From DASTFY01 sp963829955 (GTDB lineage: Bacteria; Actinomycetota; Acidimicrobiia; Acidimicrobiales; Ilumatobacteraceae): 64,000 nt of DNA. The notes beneath the pieces are model-generated. The model did no database searches. It was given only the letters and a program-made list of their open reading frames with translations, and was not told where the DNA came from. The position numbers and the translations under genes were made by a program. The stretch covers positions 124,001-188,000 of the forward strand of contig CAWHKS010000019.1 of assembly GCA_963829955.1 (NCBI GenBank), given 5' to 3'. Below are positions 7,938 through 17,128 of this stretch, one piece after another. Within the stretch, counting starts at the first letter, position 1. Every line of letters starts with the position of its first letter.

Positions 7938-10900
7938 TCAGCCGTTCGGCGAGACGACCAGACCCGACCACTCGGTCGCCGACGATTGCCCCGCGAATTC
8001 CGCCGGTGAGCGGGCCTCCGCCTGGACGATGACGAGGGCGACGTCGTCCTCGTGATCGGTCCCCACCATCTGCGCCAGAACCCGATCGGCTATCGTCTCG
8101 GGGGCCCCCCGCCTCTCCCGCAGCACGCCGCGCAGGCGGGCGATGCCCTCGTCGATGAGCTCGCCGCGGCGCTCGACCAGGCCGTCGGTGTACGCCACGA
8201 ACATCGATCCCGGCGGGAAGGGCCGATGTTCGACCAGCGGTCCGGCCTTGACCCTCGGGACACCGAGCAGCGGGCGCCGCACATTGTCGAGGACCTCGGT
8301 CGTGCCGTCGGCGTGCACGATCATCGGCGGCACCTGACCGGCCACGATGCAGCTCAGGCTTCCGGCGGTCGGATCGAGGATGGCGATCATCGCCGTGGCG
8401 ACGGCGGAGGCGCTCTCGGCCACGAACTGCGAGGCCTGGTCGGCCACGTCCTCGAGGGACAGGCCGGCCCGGAGCAGCGCGGAGGTCATCGCCCTGACCT
8501 GGGCCATGTCGGCGACCGCGCTCATGCCGTGGCCTGTCATGTCGCCGACGATGAGACCGAGACGGCCATCCTCCAGCGGGAACCCGGCGAACCAGTCGCC
8601 GCCGACCTCCAGGCCGGCGCCGGCGGCCCGATAGCGCGCCGCCACCGACAAGCCCGGGGTCTGGGGCAGCTCGGTCACCAGCCGCTCCTGGAGATCGGCG
8701 ATGACCTGGTGCTCGATGTCCCGCAGCGCGGCGCGCTGCAACGCCTGCGCGGCCAGCCGCGCGATGAGGTGCAGCGTGGCGTTCGTCTGGTCGTCGAACC
8801 TGGTCGGGGCCCGCCACGCCACTGACACCACGCCGAGTGGCCGGCCGTCGGCCCAACGCAGCGGCATGGCACCAGTCGACTCCAGACCCGATTCGGTGGC
8901 CTCGGCACCGCGAGCGGGGAAGTGACGGCGCCACTCGTCGCCGTTGCCGATCAGCACCGGCTCGCGCCGGAGCACGGCCTCCGTCGCGGGGTCGAGGCCG
9001 GCCCGCAGCGGGCGCTCCTCGGGAGCCTCGATGCTGGCCGCGGCCGCCCGGTGGATCACCAGCACGTCACGCACGTCATCGACCAGGCCCACACGAACCT
9101 CGTCGGCGTCGATCGGCAGCCCACCGGCCGTGACCACGACGGCGATGACCTCGTCCACCGCACGCGCCGCGCTCAGCTCGGTGGCGTACGCGGCCAGGAG
9201 GGAGGTACGCCGGTGTTCGGCATCGGTGATCGATGCCCGCTCGAGGGCCTGCGCCGCCATCTCCGCCAACCGGCTCACCGCCCGGCGCGCTCTCGGCTCC
9301 ACGCCCACCGCAGCGGGGAACGTCACCCTGAGCACACCGACCGGTTGCCGGCGATGGTCGAGGAGAGGTTCGGCGACGATGGTCCCCCCACCAGCTGACT
9401 GATCCTCAGCAGATCCCTCCGAGACCACGCCCGCTCGTGTGTCGACGGCCCGCGCCGACGGGTCCTGGGGCTGGTCCGAGAGGGAGGTCGTCCATCCCTC
9501 CTCACGCTCGTCGTCGATCATGTGCAGGATGCCGCGGCCGGCGTCGAGGACACCGACGGCCGCCGCGACCGCCTCCACGACCTCCGCGGCGGAGTCCGCC
9601 AACGTGGCGACGACCTCCTCGGTCGATCCCACGGTGGCCAGTCGCTCGCCGACGTCGGCGAGTCGGCGGTTCAGATCTCCCTCGCGGACACGCTCGTCCG
9701 CGAGATCGACCCGCTCGTAGGTCTGCGCTGCCATGTCGGCCACGGTGTGCAGTGTCGATCGCAGCGCGGCATCGACGCGCAACGGGGCGCTCCACGCCAT
9801 CGCGAGCACGCCCATCGGCGTCCCCGCCGCGTCGTGCATCGGGAGTGCGGCGAGCGCCGCGAACCCGCTTGCACCGCGTCGGCGACGGTGCCCGGATAGC
9901 GATCCTGCATCGCGCCGAGGTCCTCGAGCAGCACGGTCTCGTTGCGCAGGATGGCGTCGGTCAGAGGGAGGCCGGCGTCGAGCGGCAGGCGGCGATGGCG
10001 CCGAACGACGTCCCCCGGGAGCATCGATCCTTTGGTCACGAGAGCTCCGCCGCCCGGCTCGAGCATGCCCACATTGGCGTGGAAGGCGCCCACGACGGCG
10101 CGCGCCTCGGCGAACATCACAGCCGTCACATCGTCATGCGTCAACGCGGTGCTCAACTGCCGCGCCAGTGTGGCCAGGCCGGTCTCGCGCTCGACGATCA
10201 CCCGCGCCGCCTCGATGCGCTCGAGGGTGCGAGTGCACACCTCGCTGACGGTTCGCAAGCCCGTCTCCTGCGCGACTTCGACCGGCTTCTTGGAGCGCCA
10301 TGCCACCCCGACGATGGCTGCGACCGAGCCCTCGACCGTCAGCGGTGCCACGCCGACCGCGCTGAAGCCGGACGCCGGCGAGCCGCGCCGCCCTTGATCG
10401 CATCCTGGTCGCCGAGCAGCAGCACCTCCCCGTCGCGGGCGGCGGCCGCCACCGGCGATGCGGCGCCGAGATCGATCTCGCTGAACGTCGCTGCCAGGCC
10501 GGCGGGGATGCTGGGGTTCGGGAGAAGGCGTAAGCGACCCTCGGCTCGTTCGACGACCGCCACCCCGGCGAGGTCCGCCCCGACGATGGCCGGCACGTGC
10601 CTGCTCACCGCGCTGGCCAGGTCACCGACGTCGGTGGCCACGGCCAGCTCCTGGCTCAGGTCGGCCAGCGTGCCCATCGCCTGCGTACCGCTGCGCAGCC
10701 GGTGCTCGTAGCGCGCCCCTCTGAGCAGGACCAGGGCCAGCGCTCCCAGGACGACAGCCCCGGTGAGGCCCACCAGCCACGCCGGGAGGTAGTCGATGGC
10801 GTGGCGGGGAGCCACCGCCAAGGTCCAATCGCGATCCCCCACCATCAGGTCTTGCGCCGTGCCGTCTCCGGGGGGCGGATCCGTGACGGCCAGCACGGCG

Positions 10901-11637
10901 TCGCCGTCACTGAGCTCGAGCCGGGTCCCGGGCGGCAGCTGCGCCGTGATCTGCTCCAGCAGGCGGACGCCCTGGTACCCCGTGGTCACGAGGCCGATGG
11001 GGTCGTCCATACGGGGCGCGCCGTCATCGCCCGGCCGGTACAGGGGCTTGGCCACGAAGATTGCGGGCTGACCGGTCGGCAGGGAGCCCAGTGGCACGCT
11101 GATAACGGTCTCGCCGCTGGCCAGAGCCCGTTCGATGGCGTCCGACCGGACCGGATCCATGCTCAGGTCGAGGCCGACCAGGACCCTGTTCGTATCGGTC
11201 ATGGGCGTCACCCGGGTCACGACGTAGTACTGGTCACGTCTTCCTGCGGGTCCGCCAGACACCTCATCCTGGATCTCGAACCCGAGCGCCTGCTCGAATT
11301 CGGCGCGGTCGGCGTCATCGACGACGGTGATGAGCGCCAGCGCCTCCGCCGGCGATTCGTCGACCACCTCCCGTGCGAAGGCGTCGAAGGCCTCGGTGTC
11401 GACCGGCCCTTCGCGACCGACCAGCCCGGCCCCGCCGCTCATCCCCGAGGTGAGGGACTGGACCACCGCGGTCGAGACGTCGGCGGCCTGACGGGCCAGG
11501 CTGTCGGCCCGGCGATCGGCCTGAGCTCGGATCACGAAGATGGAGACGAGCACCGCGGCGATAGCCACCAGCGCCACCAGCGCGAGCACCAACGACCGTT
11601 GCCACCGCAGGAGCGGGCGCGCCGGATCGCTGAACAC
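7938..11637 (-). CDS. CHASE-GAF-SpoIIE (PP2C) serine phosphatase, two frameshifts
   Basis: Three consecutive frames form one protein of about 1,230 residues. Order: transmembrane helix (about residues 14-37); an extracellular CHASE-like sensor with FEIQDEVSGGPAGRRDQYYVV; a second membrane helix (WLVGLTGAVVLGALALVLL); several GAF-like domains with repeated GVVSVAWR-type strands; and a C-terminal SpoIIE PP2C phosphatase. The phosphatase has VGGDWFAGFPL, GDMTGHGMSA, YTDGLVERR and DHEDDVALVIVQ, the metal-binding aspartates. Such enzymes dephosphorylate STAS antagonists to free a sigma factor. Single-base shifts occur near 10380 and near 9855, each leaving homologous sequence on both sides. The gene lies just upstream of a STAS/RsbW pair on the same strand, which are its likely substrates. 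Confidence 0.78.
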
Positions 11638-11762
11638 CGGGCGAATCTACGGCACGACGCGGCCTCCGGCGAGTGGACAGGTTTGCTTCACCCATTCGGA
11701 TGAACCCAGGACGGACAACTTGTCCCAACTCCTGCTCAGCGGCGGTGTCGGCACGCCCCCTC

Positions 11763-11788
11763 GTTTGAGCCGCGAGGGGCGCGGGTAG
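11763..11788 (+). promoter_or_regulatory. SigB/SigF-type promoter of the ytxH-like/SRPBCC pair
   Basis: GTTT (11763-11766), a 16-base spacer and GGGTAG (11783-11788) precede the ATG at 11820. A GGAAAGG ribosome site (11806-11812) is correctly placed inside the predicted leader. Confidence 0.7.
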
Positions 11789-11819
11789 CCGGTCGGAACC
11801 GCTACGGAAAGGTTGAACC

Positions 11820-12080
11820 ATGGTCAAGAAGCTCGCGAGGCGAACCCGCCTCCTGTTCGGCGTCGGCATCGGCGCCGGGCTCATGTTCCTCTTCGATCCC
11901 GAGCGTGGGACCGAGCGGCGTACCCGCCTGCGTGAGCAGATCCGGCCCAGCCGCACGACCCGCGAGGACGAGTTGGGGACCGACGGACGGCCCCACCCGG
12001 TGAGTCGCGCCTCCACGCCCGCCGCCGGGGCCTCGTTCGACGTCGAGAGCACCATCACGCCCCGCCCGCTCGCCGGGTGA
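11820..12080 (+). CDS. Small YtxH-like membrane-associated protein
   Basis: This 86-residue protein has a basic N-terminus (MVKKLARRTR), a short hydrophobic segment (LLFGVGIGAGLMFLFDP) and then a charged, arginine-rich region (ERGTERRTRLREQ). The FLFDPERGxxRR pattern is common in small actinobacterial proteins that annotators place near YtxH. The C-terminal third is low-complexity and probably disordered. No enzymatic motif is present. A perfect stress-type promoter is upstream and an SRPBCC gene follows 52 bases downstream, so both are probably one transcript. YtxH of Bacillus is under SigB/SigH control, which fits, but the biochemical role is unknown. Confidence 0.6.
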   Translation: MVKKLARRTRLLFGVGIGAGLMFLFDPERGTERRTRLREQIRPSRTTREDELGTDGRPHPVSRASTPAAGASFDVESTITPRPLAG

Positions 12081-12132
12081 CCCGAGGCGAAACGGAACCC
12101 AAGTCCGACAACCCCCGATCCCCGGAGGACCC

Positions 12133-12603
12133 ATGGCTGACATCACCAAGACCGTCGTCGTCGACCGCCCCGTTCGCGAGGTCTACAACCAGTGGACCCA
12201 GTTCGAGGAGTTCCCACGGTTCATGGAGGGCGTGACCAGCGTGGAGCAGCTCTCCGACACCGAGTTGCGCTGGGACGCCGAGATCGCTGGCGTCCACCGC
12301 AGCTGGGACGCCACCATCGTGCGCCAGGAGCCGGATCGCGTCGTGGCCTGGGCGGCAACGGACGGAGCCACGAACGCCGGCTCGGTGTCGTTCGAGCCGG
12401 TTGGCGACGAACGGACCAAGATCGAGCTGCGCATGGAGTTCGAGCCCAACGGGCTCGTCGAGACCGTTGGAGACGTCCTCGGCGTCGTCGGCCGCCGGGC
12501 CGAGGGTGACCTCGAGCGGTTCCGTGCCTTCATCGAAGAGCGCGCCAACCCGACCGGCGGCTGGCGCGGCACCGTGCACGGCGGGGCGGTCGAATCCTCC
12601 TGA
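12133..12603 (+). CDS. SRPBCC (polyketide cyclase-like) protein
   Basis: This 156-residue soluble protein has the START/Bet v1-like fold of the COG5637 type. It begins with the family hallmark ITKTVVVDRPVREVYNQWTQFEEFPRFM and continues with HRSWDATIVRQEPDRVVAW. It ends with a long helix (GDLERFRAFIEER). This fold forms a hydrophobic pocket for a lipid-like ligand. Close family members sit beside stress and envelope genes, often as the only recognisable domain, and no catalytic residues are known. A GGAGG site ends about 6 bases before the ATG. It likely shares the transcript of the YtxH-like gene and faces the convergent PAP2 gene. Confidence 0.78.
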   Translation: MADITKTVVVDRPVREVYNQWTQFEEFPRFMEGVTSVEQLSDTELRWDAEIAGVHRSWDATIVRQEPDRVVAWAATDGATNAGSVSFEPVGDERTKIELRMEFEPNGLVETVGDVLGVVGRRAEGDLERFRAFIEERANPTGGWRGTVHGGAVESS

Positions 12604-12666
12604 TCACCCGGCCACCGGCAAGCGGATGACGCGCCCGCCGGTCCGGTTTCACGGGGCCGGTCCGGT

Positions 12667-13605
12667 TCACGGGCGGGGTAGGTCAGAAGCCTGCCCCGCC
12701 CGTTCCGCGTCCGCAGACGGAGGGGCGGCGGATGGATCCGGGTCCGGCCCGGCCGTGCCGGGGGCCATGCTCTCGGCCACGATGACCGGGGCGCCGAACC
12801 GCATGATCCGGCCACCGAAGGCGATCGAGCAGAGCGCGAACCAGGCCCAGCCGAGGGCGAGGCCGGCCATGACGTCCGTGAGCCAGTGCACGCCGAGAAG
12901 CACGCGGGTCGTCGCCACTGCGGCCGCCAGCCCGGCGGCGGTGCCGGCGATGATCGCCCGGGTCGTGGGATGACGGCGCCGGCTCACCAGGAGGCCGACC
13001 GCGGCGAGCACGGCGGCGGCCGCTGTGCTGTGCCCGGACGGGAAGGACGAGCCGGAGAAGCCGGTGAGCTGGCCGAGGTCCGGGCGGGCACGGTCCACCA
13101 AGACCTTGATGCCGTTGGCGAGGAGGTTCTGCCCGACGACCACCGCAGCCAGGAAGGCGAGCGCGGCGCGGGACGGGATGCGGCGATGTTCGACGAGGGC
13201 CGTCACGCCCACGATCACAAGGATCCCCGCCGTACCTCCCAGCATCGAGACGTCGCGGAGGAAGCGGGACGAGAGCTCCGTCGCGTGGTCGGCGCCGTAG
13301 CGGGCCGCCGACAGATCCCACGTCGCGAACCCCAGGTTGCGCCGCACCATGAAGAGCAGGAGGCCGACGCCCAGTCCGCCGCACACCACCACCACGGCGG
13401 CCACGGTGAGGGCCAGGCCGGTGAGCGTCGACGGTTCGGCCTTCTCCTCCATCACCTGCACGGCGTGGGGATGTCGCCGCGCCTCCTCCCCGATGGTCGC
13501 CGGAGCGACCCTGGGGGCTTCGACCGCCGGCCATCTCCTCGCCAGCAACATCACCGCGGCACCTACCGCCAGCCCGGCGGCGATCACGACTCCGATGACA
13601 GCCAC
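12667..13605 (-). CDS. PAP2-family membrane phosphatase (first copy)
   Basis: This 312-residue integral membrane protein has the three phosphatase signature motifs KVLVDRARPD, SSFPSGHST and GVHWLTDVMAG. The catalytic histidines are in the second and third motifs. About seven hydrophobic segments are visible. It would hydrolyse a lipid phosphate such as phosphatidate, undecaprenyl pyrophosphate or phosphatidylglycerophosphate on the outer membrane face. GTG 13605 is chosen because AGGGAGG lies 8 bases upstream. It is divergent from a second PAP2 gene; the two differ in sequence and are not a recent duplication. The GC-rich hairpin at 12670-12702 covers its last codons. Confidence 0.85.
   Translation of the reverse strand: MAVIGVVIAAGLAVGAAVMLLARRWPAVEAPRVAPATIGEEARRHPHAVQVMEEKAEPSTLTGLALTVAAVVVVCGGLGVGLLLFMVRRNLGFATWDLSAARYGADHATELSSRFLRDVSMLGGTAGILVIVGVTALVEHRRIPSRAALAFLAAVVVGQNLLANGIKVLVDRARPDLGQLTGFSGSSFPSGHSTAAAAVLAAVGLLVSRRRHPTTRAIIAGTAAGLAAAVATTRVLLGVHWLTDVMAGLALGWAWFALCSIAFGGRIMRFGAPVIVAESMAPGTAGPDPDPSAAPPSADAERAGQASDLPRP
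12670..12702. terminator. GC-rich hairpin between convergent genes
   Basis: CGGGCGGGGTAGG (12670-12682) pairs with CCTGCCCCGCCCG (12690-12702), a 13-bp stem with one G-T wobble and a 7-base loop. It sits where the SRPBCC and PAP2 transcripts meet and could terminate both. Confidence 0.5.
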
Positions 13606-13647
13606 CTCGCCAACCTCCCTCTCGGTTCCAGCCTCGCGTCGAGGTGG

Positions 13648-13674
13648 GTTTGCCCCGAGATGGCGTTTGGGTAA
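13648..13674 (+). promoter_or_regulatory. SigB/SigF-type promoter of the PAP2-lipid kinase-YihY operon
   Basis: GTTT (13648-13651), a 17-base spacer and GGGTAA (13669-13674) end 9 bases before the ATG at 13684, so the mRNA would be nearly leaderless. The -10 region overlaps the inverted repeat GGCGTTTGGGTAAACGCC (13662-13679), whose arms GGCGTTT/AAACGCC could bind a regulator. Confidence 0.7.
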
Positions 13675-13683
13675 ACGCCGCCC

Positions 13684-14526
13684 ATGCTTCAGCCGACCGG
13701 CGCGGTTCCAGGTGAGGACCGGACGTCCTACTTCGAGCCCGTACCAGGGAGTGTCGCCGATCGGGTGGCGGCCCGCTACGAGGACTCGCCCCCCGCGGTG
13801 CCCGTCGTCGGGACCTACGTCGCCGGGTGGGCGGCGCTGTCCGCCTTCTTCACGGTCATCGGGCTGCTGCTGGTCGAGGTCGTGCTCGCCGGCCGCCCCG
13901 GGGAGTGGGACGCGTCCGCCAGCCGCTGGCTGGCCGAGCGGCGCACCGACTGGGTGGACGGGCTGACCGGCGCCGCCACGTTCATCGCCAACACCTTCCC
14001 GGTCATCGCCGTCGTCGCGGCGTGTTGCCTCGTGCTGCTGCTCCTCCGCCGCTGGCGGGAGGCCGTCTTTCTGGCCGGGGCCCTCCTCCTGGAGGTGACG
14101 GTCTTCCTTACTGCCAACACGCTCGCGGACCGCAGCCGTCCGGACGTCCCCCGTCTGGACTCGACGCCATCCACCGGCAGCTTCCCCTCCGGCCACGCGG
14201 CCGCGAGCCTCGCCCTGTGGGTCGGTCTCGCCATCATCGTGAGCACGAACGTCCGCCACCGGGTCGTTGCTGTCCTGGCCTGGATCGTGGCCGCGGTGCT
14301 CGCCGTGGGCGTGGCGTTCGCACGCACTTACCGCGGCATGCATCACGTGACCGATGTGGTTGCCGGGATGGCGCTCGGCATCGGCGCCCTCGCCGTCTCG
14401 CTGCTAGCGGTGCGTGTCGTCAGCGGCACGGTCGACCGCCACCGGGCCCGCACGGGGGTCACCGGCCACGCCGTCGAGTCCGACATCGCGGTCGCCGCGC
14501 CCTCACCGGTGGAGGTCACACGATGA
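13684..14526 (+). CDS. PAP2-family membrane phosphatase (second copy)
   Basis: This 280-residue membrane protein has ADRSRPDVPRLD, GSFPSGHAAASLAL and RTYRGMHHVTDVVAG as the three PAP2 motifs, with catalytic histidines in the second and third. Five to six membrane segments span residues 40-240, and the C-terminal 40 residues are soluble. Lipid phosphate hydrolysis is the expected reaction. It opens a tightly coupled operon: its stop overlaps the lipid kinase start by four bases (14523-14526). Pairing a lipid phosphatase with a diacylglycerol-type kinase suggests interconversion of a lipid and its phosphate in the envelope, an inference from context. Confidence 0.86.
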   Translation: MLQPTGAVPGEDRTSYFEPVPGSVADRVAARYEDSPPAVPVVGTYVAGWAALSAFFTVIGLLLVEVVLAGRPGEWDASASRWLAERRTDWVDGLTGAATFIANTFPVIAVVAACCLVLLLLRRWREAVFLAGALLLEVTVFLTANTLADRSRPDVPRLDSTPSTGSFPSGHAAASLALWVGLAIIVSTNVRHRVVAVLAWIVAAVLAVGVAFARTYRGMHHVTDVVAGMALGIGALAVSLLAVRVVSGTVDRHRARTGVTGHAVESDIAVAAPSPVEVTR

Positions 14527-15413
14527 AGCCGATCGCGGTCATCGCCCACGCCAAGAAGTCCTTCGGCGGCGGTCTGCCCGAGCTGCGGCGGCTGCTCGAG
14601 GCCACCGAGGCCGACGTCATCTGGCACCAGGTGGACAAGAGCCGCCAAGCGTCGAAGCGCGTCAAACAGGCGATCGACGACGGCGCCGCACTCATCCTGG
14701 CCTGGGGTGGGGACGGCACCGTCCAGCGCTGCATCGACGCCCTGCCCGCCCAGGAGCCGCCTCCGCTCGGGATCCTGCCGGCCGGCACGGCCAACCTCCT
14801 GGCCTCCAACCTCGGCATCCCCTCCGACCTCGAAGGCGCGCTCGACGTCGCCCTGCACGGCGCGAACCGCCCGCTCGACGTGGGCCGGATCAACGGCGAA
14901 CGGTTCGCTGTCATGGCCGGAGCGGGCTTCGACGCCAGGATGATCGCCGACGCCGATCGGGACCTCAAGGACCGCATCGGCCGCGTGGCGTACACGTGGA
15001 CCGGGCTGCGGGCGACGCGGGGCGGCCGCCAGAAGGTCGTCGTCACGGTGGACGACCGGCAGTGGTTCGAGGGCCAGGCCAGCTGCATCCTGATCGGCAA
15101 CCTCGGGACCATCACTGGTGGCGTGAAGGCCTTCGACGATGCCAAGCCCGACGACGGCCGCCTCGAGGTCGGCGTCGTCACGGCGGCCGGACCGTTGCAG
15201 TGGGGCCGGGTCCTCGGCCGGGCCGCCGTGGGCCGGTCGGACAAGTCGCCGCTCGTCGCCATGACCGGCGGCGCCAAGGTCGATGTGCGCCTCGAGGACA
15301 AGACCCCTTACGAGCTCGACGGCGGGGCCCGGGCCGCCACCCGGCGGCTGAAGGTGCGGATCGAACCCGCGGCCATCACCGTTCGGGTGCCGCTCGTGGA
15401 GGTCGTCGGATGA
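14523..15413 (+). CDS. Diacylglycerol kinase-family lipid kinase
   Basis: This 296-residue protein belongs to the DAGK_cat/YegS/LCB5 family. The nucleotide-binding motif LAWGGDGTVQRCIDAL lies near residues 58-73, followed by LGILPAGTANLLASNLGIP and the second conserved region MAGAGFDARMI. The C-terminal beta-sandwich has NLGTITGG and DGRLEVGVV. These enzymes use ATP to phosphorylate a lipid with a free hydroxyl, such as diacylglycerol, and act at the inner membrane surface. Both ends overlap neighbours by four bases (ATGA), so it is translationally coupled to the PAP2 and YihY genes. The length is normal. Confidence 0.87.
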   Translation: MKPIAVIAHAKKSFGGGLPELRRLLEATEADVIWHQVDKSRQASKRVKQAIDDGAALILAWGGDGTVQRCIDALPAQEPPPLGILPAGTANLLASNLGIPSDLEGALDVALHGANRPLDVGRINGERFAVMAGAGFDARMIADADRDLKDRIGRVAYTWTGLRATRGGRQKVVVTVDDRQWFEGQASCILIGNLGTITGGVKAFDDAKPDDGRLEVGVVTAAGPLQWGRVLGRAAVGRSDKSPLVAMTGGAKVDVRLEDKTPYELDGGARAATRRLKVRIEPAAITVRVPLVEVVG

Positions 15414-16372
15414 GTACCGCCACGCTCGTCCCCGAGACCCGCGAGCTCACCGGTGACGACGCGCGCATCGTGCTGCAACACGTCGGCCGTCGTCGCCTCA
15501 TGAACGACGCCTTCATGAGACTCCGCGCCTCCGACGGGTTCAGCCACGCCCGGTCGATGGCCTTCGTCACCAGCCTGGTCATCGTCCAGGGGCTGATCGC
15601 GCTCGTGGGCCTCGCCACCGCACTCGGTCAGGGCCGCATCAGTGACGCCATCGTGCGGGCCATCGAGGCGGCCGCTCCCGGGCCTGCCGGCCAGACCCTG
15701 ACCGACGCGGTGACTCAGGCCGAGACCGCCGGAGTGGCCCACCGCTACCTCGCCCTCACGGTCGGCCTCGTCGGCACGCTGATCACCGCGACGACCGCGA
15801 TGGGCCAGCTCGAGCGGGGCCTGAACCGCCTGTACGGCATCGAGCGGGATCGACCGACCGTGAAGAAGTACGCGCACGCCTTCCGCCTCGCCGTCAGCGC
15901 GGGCGCGCTCGGGGCGCTGGCCTTCGCGCTCGTCGCGTTCGGCGACGAGATCGACGGCTCGAGGGGAGGGGACAACACGCTCAATGACATCTGGCGGATC
16001 GTGAGCTGGCCGCTGGCCTTGGTGGCCATCACCGTTGCTGTGACCCTCCTGTTCCGGGCCTGCCCCCGCCGCCAGCAGCCGGCGCGCTCGTGGCTGGCCT
16101 TCGGAGCCGGCGTGGCCGTGGTGCTGTGGTTCGCGGTGACGTTCGCGCTCGGCGCCTTCTTCCACTTCAGCTCGTCGTTCGGCGACACGTACGGCCCGCT
16201 GGCCGGCATCGTCGCGCTGCAGCTCTGGGCCTTGCTCTCGGCCGTCGTGGTCCTCTACGGGGGCGCGGTGGCCGCACAGTTGGAGGCCGTCCGGGCCGGA
16301 CATTCGATCCCGCAGGACCCGGTCAAGGTGGCGGCGTCGGAACCAGCACCGGTCGCGGTCAGCGCGGGGTGA
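15410..16372 (+). CDS. YihY/virulence factor BrkB-family membrane protein
   Basis: This 320-residue protein has a soluble N-terminus and six membrane spans typical of the YihY family. Marked segments are SMAFVTSLVIVQGLIALVGL, ITATTAMGQLERGLNRLYGIE and LQLWALLSAVVVLYGGAVAAQLEAV, the last being the strongly conserved family end. Its exact function is unknown; older claims that it is ribonuclease BN were withdrawn for this family. The ATG overlaps the kinase stop. It ends three bases before the stop of the sigma-factor gene on the other strand, so no room is left for a separate terminator. Confidence 0.82.
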   Translation: MSTATLVPETRELTGDDARIVLQHVGRRRLMNDAFMRLRASDGFSHARSMAFVTSLVIVQGLIALVGLATALGQGRISDAIVRAIEAAAPGPAGQTLTDAVTQAETAGVAHRYLALTVGLVGTLITATTAMGQLERGLNRLYGIERDRPTVKKYAHAFRLAVSAGALGALAFALVAFGDEIDGSRGGDNTLNDIWRIVSWPLALVAITVAVTLLFRACPRRQQPARSWLAFGAGVAVVLWFAVTFALGAFFHFSSSFGDTYGPLAGIVALQLWALLSAVVVLYGGAVAAQLEAVRAGHSIPQDPVKVAASEPAPVAVSAG

Positions 16373-16375
16373 CGC

Positions 16376-17128
16376 TCAGCTCGCGGTGTCGGGCGTCGAC
16401 GCCGCGGCCAGCAGGTCCGTGATCCGGCGCAGCAGACGGGAGACGTGCATCTGGGAGATGCCGACCCGGGCCGCGATCTGGTCCTGGCTGAGTTCGTCGA
16501 AGTAGCGCAGCTCCAGGATGCGGCGCTCGCGATCGGGCAGGCTCGCCAGCAACCCCTCGACCGTGAGGCGGGCGTCCACGCGCACGAAGCCCCGCTCGTC
16601 GTTGGCCAACGAGTCGCCGAGGGTACGACCCTCGTCCCGGTCGACGGGAGTGCTCAGCGACGCGGGCCGGTAGGCCGCGCGGGCGTCGAGCGCCTCGATG
16701 ACCACGTCTTCACCGACACCGAGCGCCTCGGCCAGCTCCGCCACCGTCGGTGCCCGGTGCAACTGCTTGCTCAGTGCCTCCGTCGTCGCCGTGATCCGCG
16801 TCGACAGCTCCTTGGCCACGCGGGGCACCTTGGCCGCCCACGTGTGGTCGCGGAAGTGCCGCTTGATCTCGCCGACGATCGTCGGGACGGCGAAGGCCGC
16901 GAAGCTGGATCCACGGTCGGGATCGAAGCGTTCGACGGCCTTCACCAGGCCCTCGAAGGCCACCTGCTCGAGGTCGTCCAGCGGCTCGCCGCGACCCATG
17001 AAGCGCCGGGCCAGGCTGCGGGCCAGGCCCAAGTGGTCCCTGACGAGGTCGTTTCGGCCGTCCGGGGTCGGGTTGTCCCGGTAGGCGCGGAACGGTGCGA
17101 GATCATCGCTCGCTTCTCGGTCCGTCAC
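16376..17128 (-). CDS. SigB/SigF/SigG-type RNA polymerase sigma factor
   Basis: This 250-residue group 3 sigma factor contains region 2 (HLGLARSLARRFMGRGEPLDDLEQVAFEGL and FAVPTIVGEIKRHFRD), region 3 (LGVGEDVVIEALDA) and region 4 with a helix-turn-helix (LSQDQIAARVGISQMHVSRLLRRI). The FAVPTIVGEIKRHFRDHTW segment is diagnostic for the general-stress/sporulation group. It is the last gene of a STAS, RsbW-like, sigma operon in which each gene overlaps the next by four bases. The operon has a promoter that this sigma class itself would read (17911-17936), implying autoregulation. The same motif precedes several other genes between 0.8 and 14 kb. These are its likely regulon. Confidence 0.9.
   Translation of the reverse strand: MTDREASDDLAPFRAYRDNPTPDGRNDLVRDHLGLARSLARRFMGRGEPLDDLEQVAFEGLVKAVERFDPDRGSSFAAFAVPTIVGEIKRHFRDHTWAAKVPRVAKELSTRITATTEALSKQLHRAPTVAELAEALGVGEDVVIEALDARAAYRPASLSTPVDRDEGRTLGDSLANDERGFVRVDARLTVEGLLASLPDRERRILELRYFDELSQDQIAARVGISQMHVSRLLRRITDLLAAASTPDTAS

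Noticed and set aside
13652..13679. Divergent stress promoter for the first PAP2 gene on the minus strand
   Set aside because: GTTT is present on the minus strand, but the -10 position reads GGGGCA in place of GGGTA; too weak to claim.
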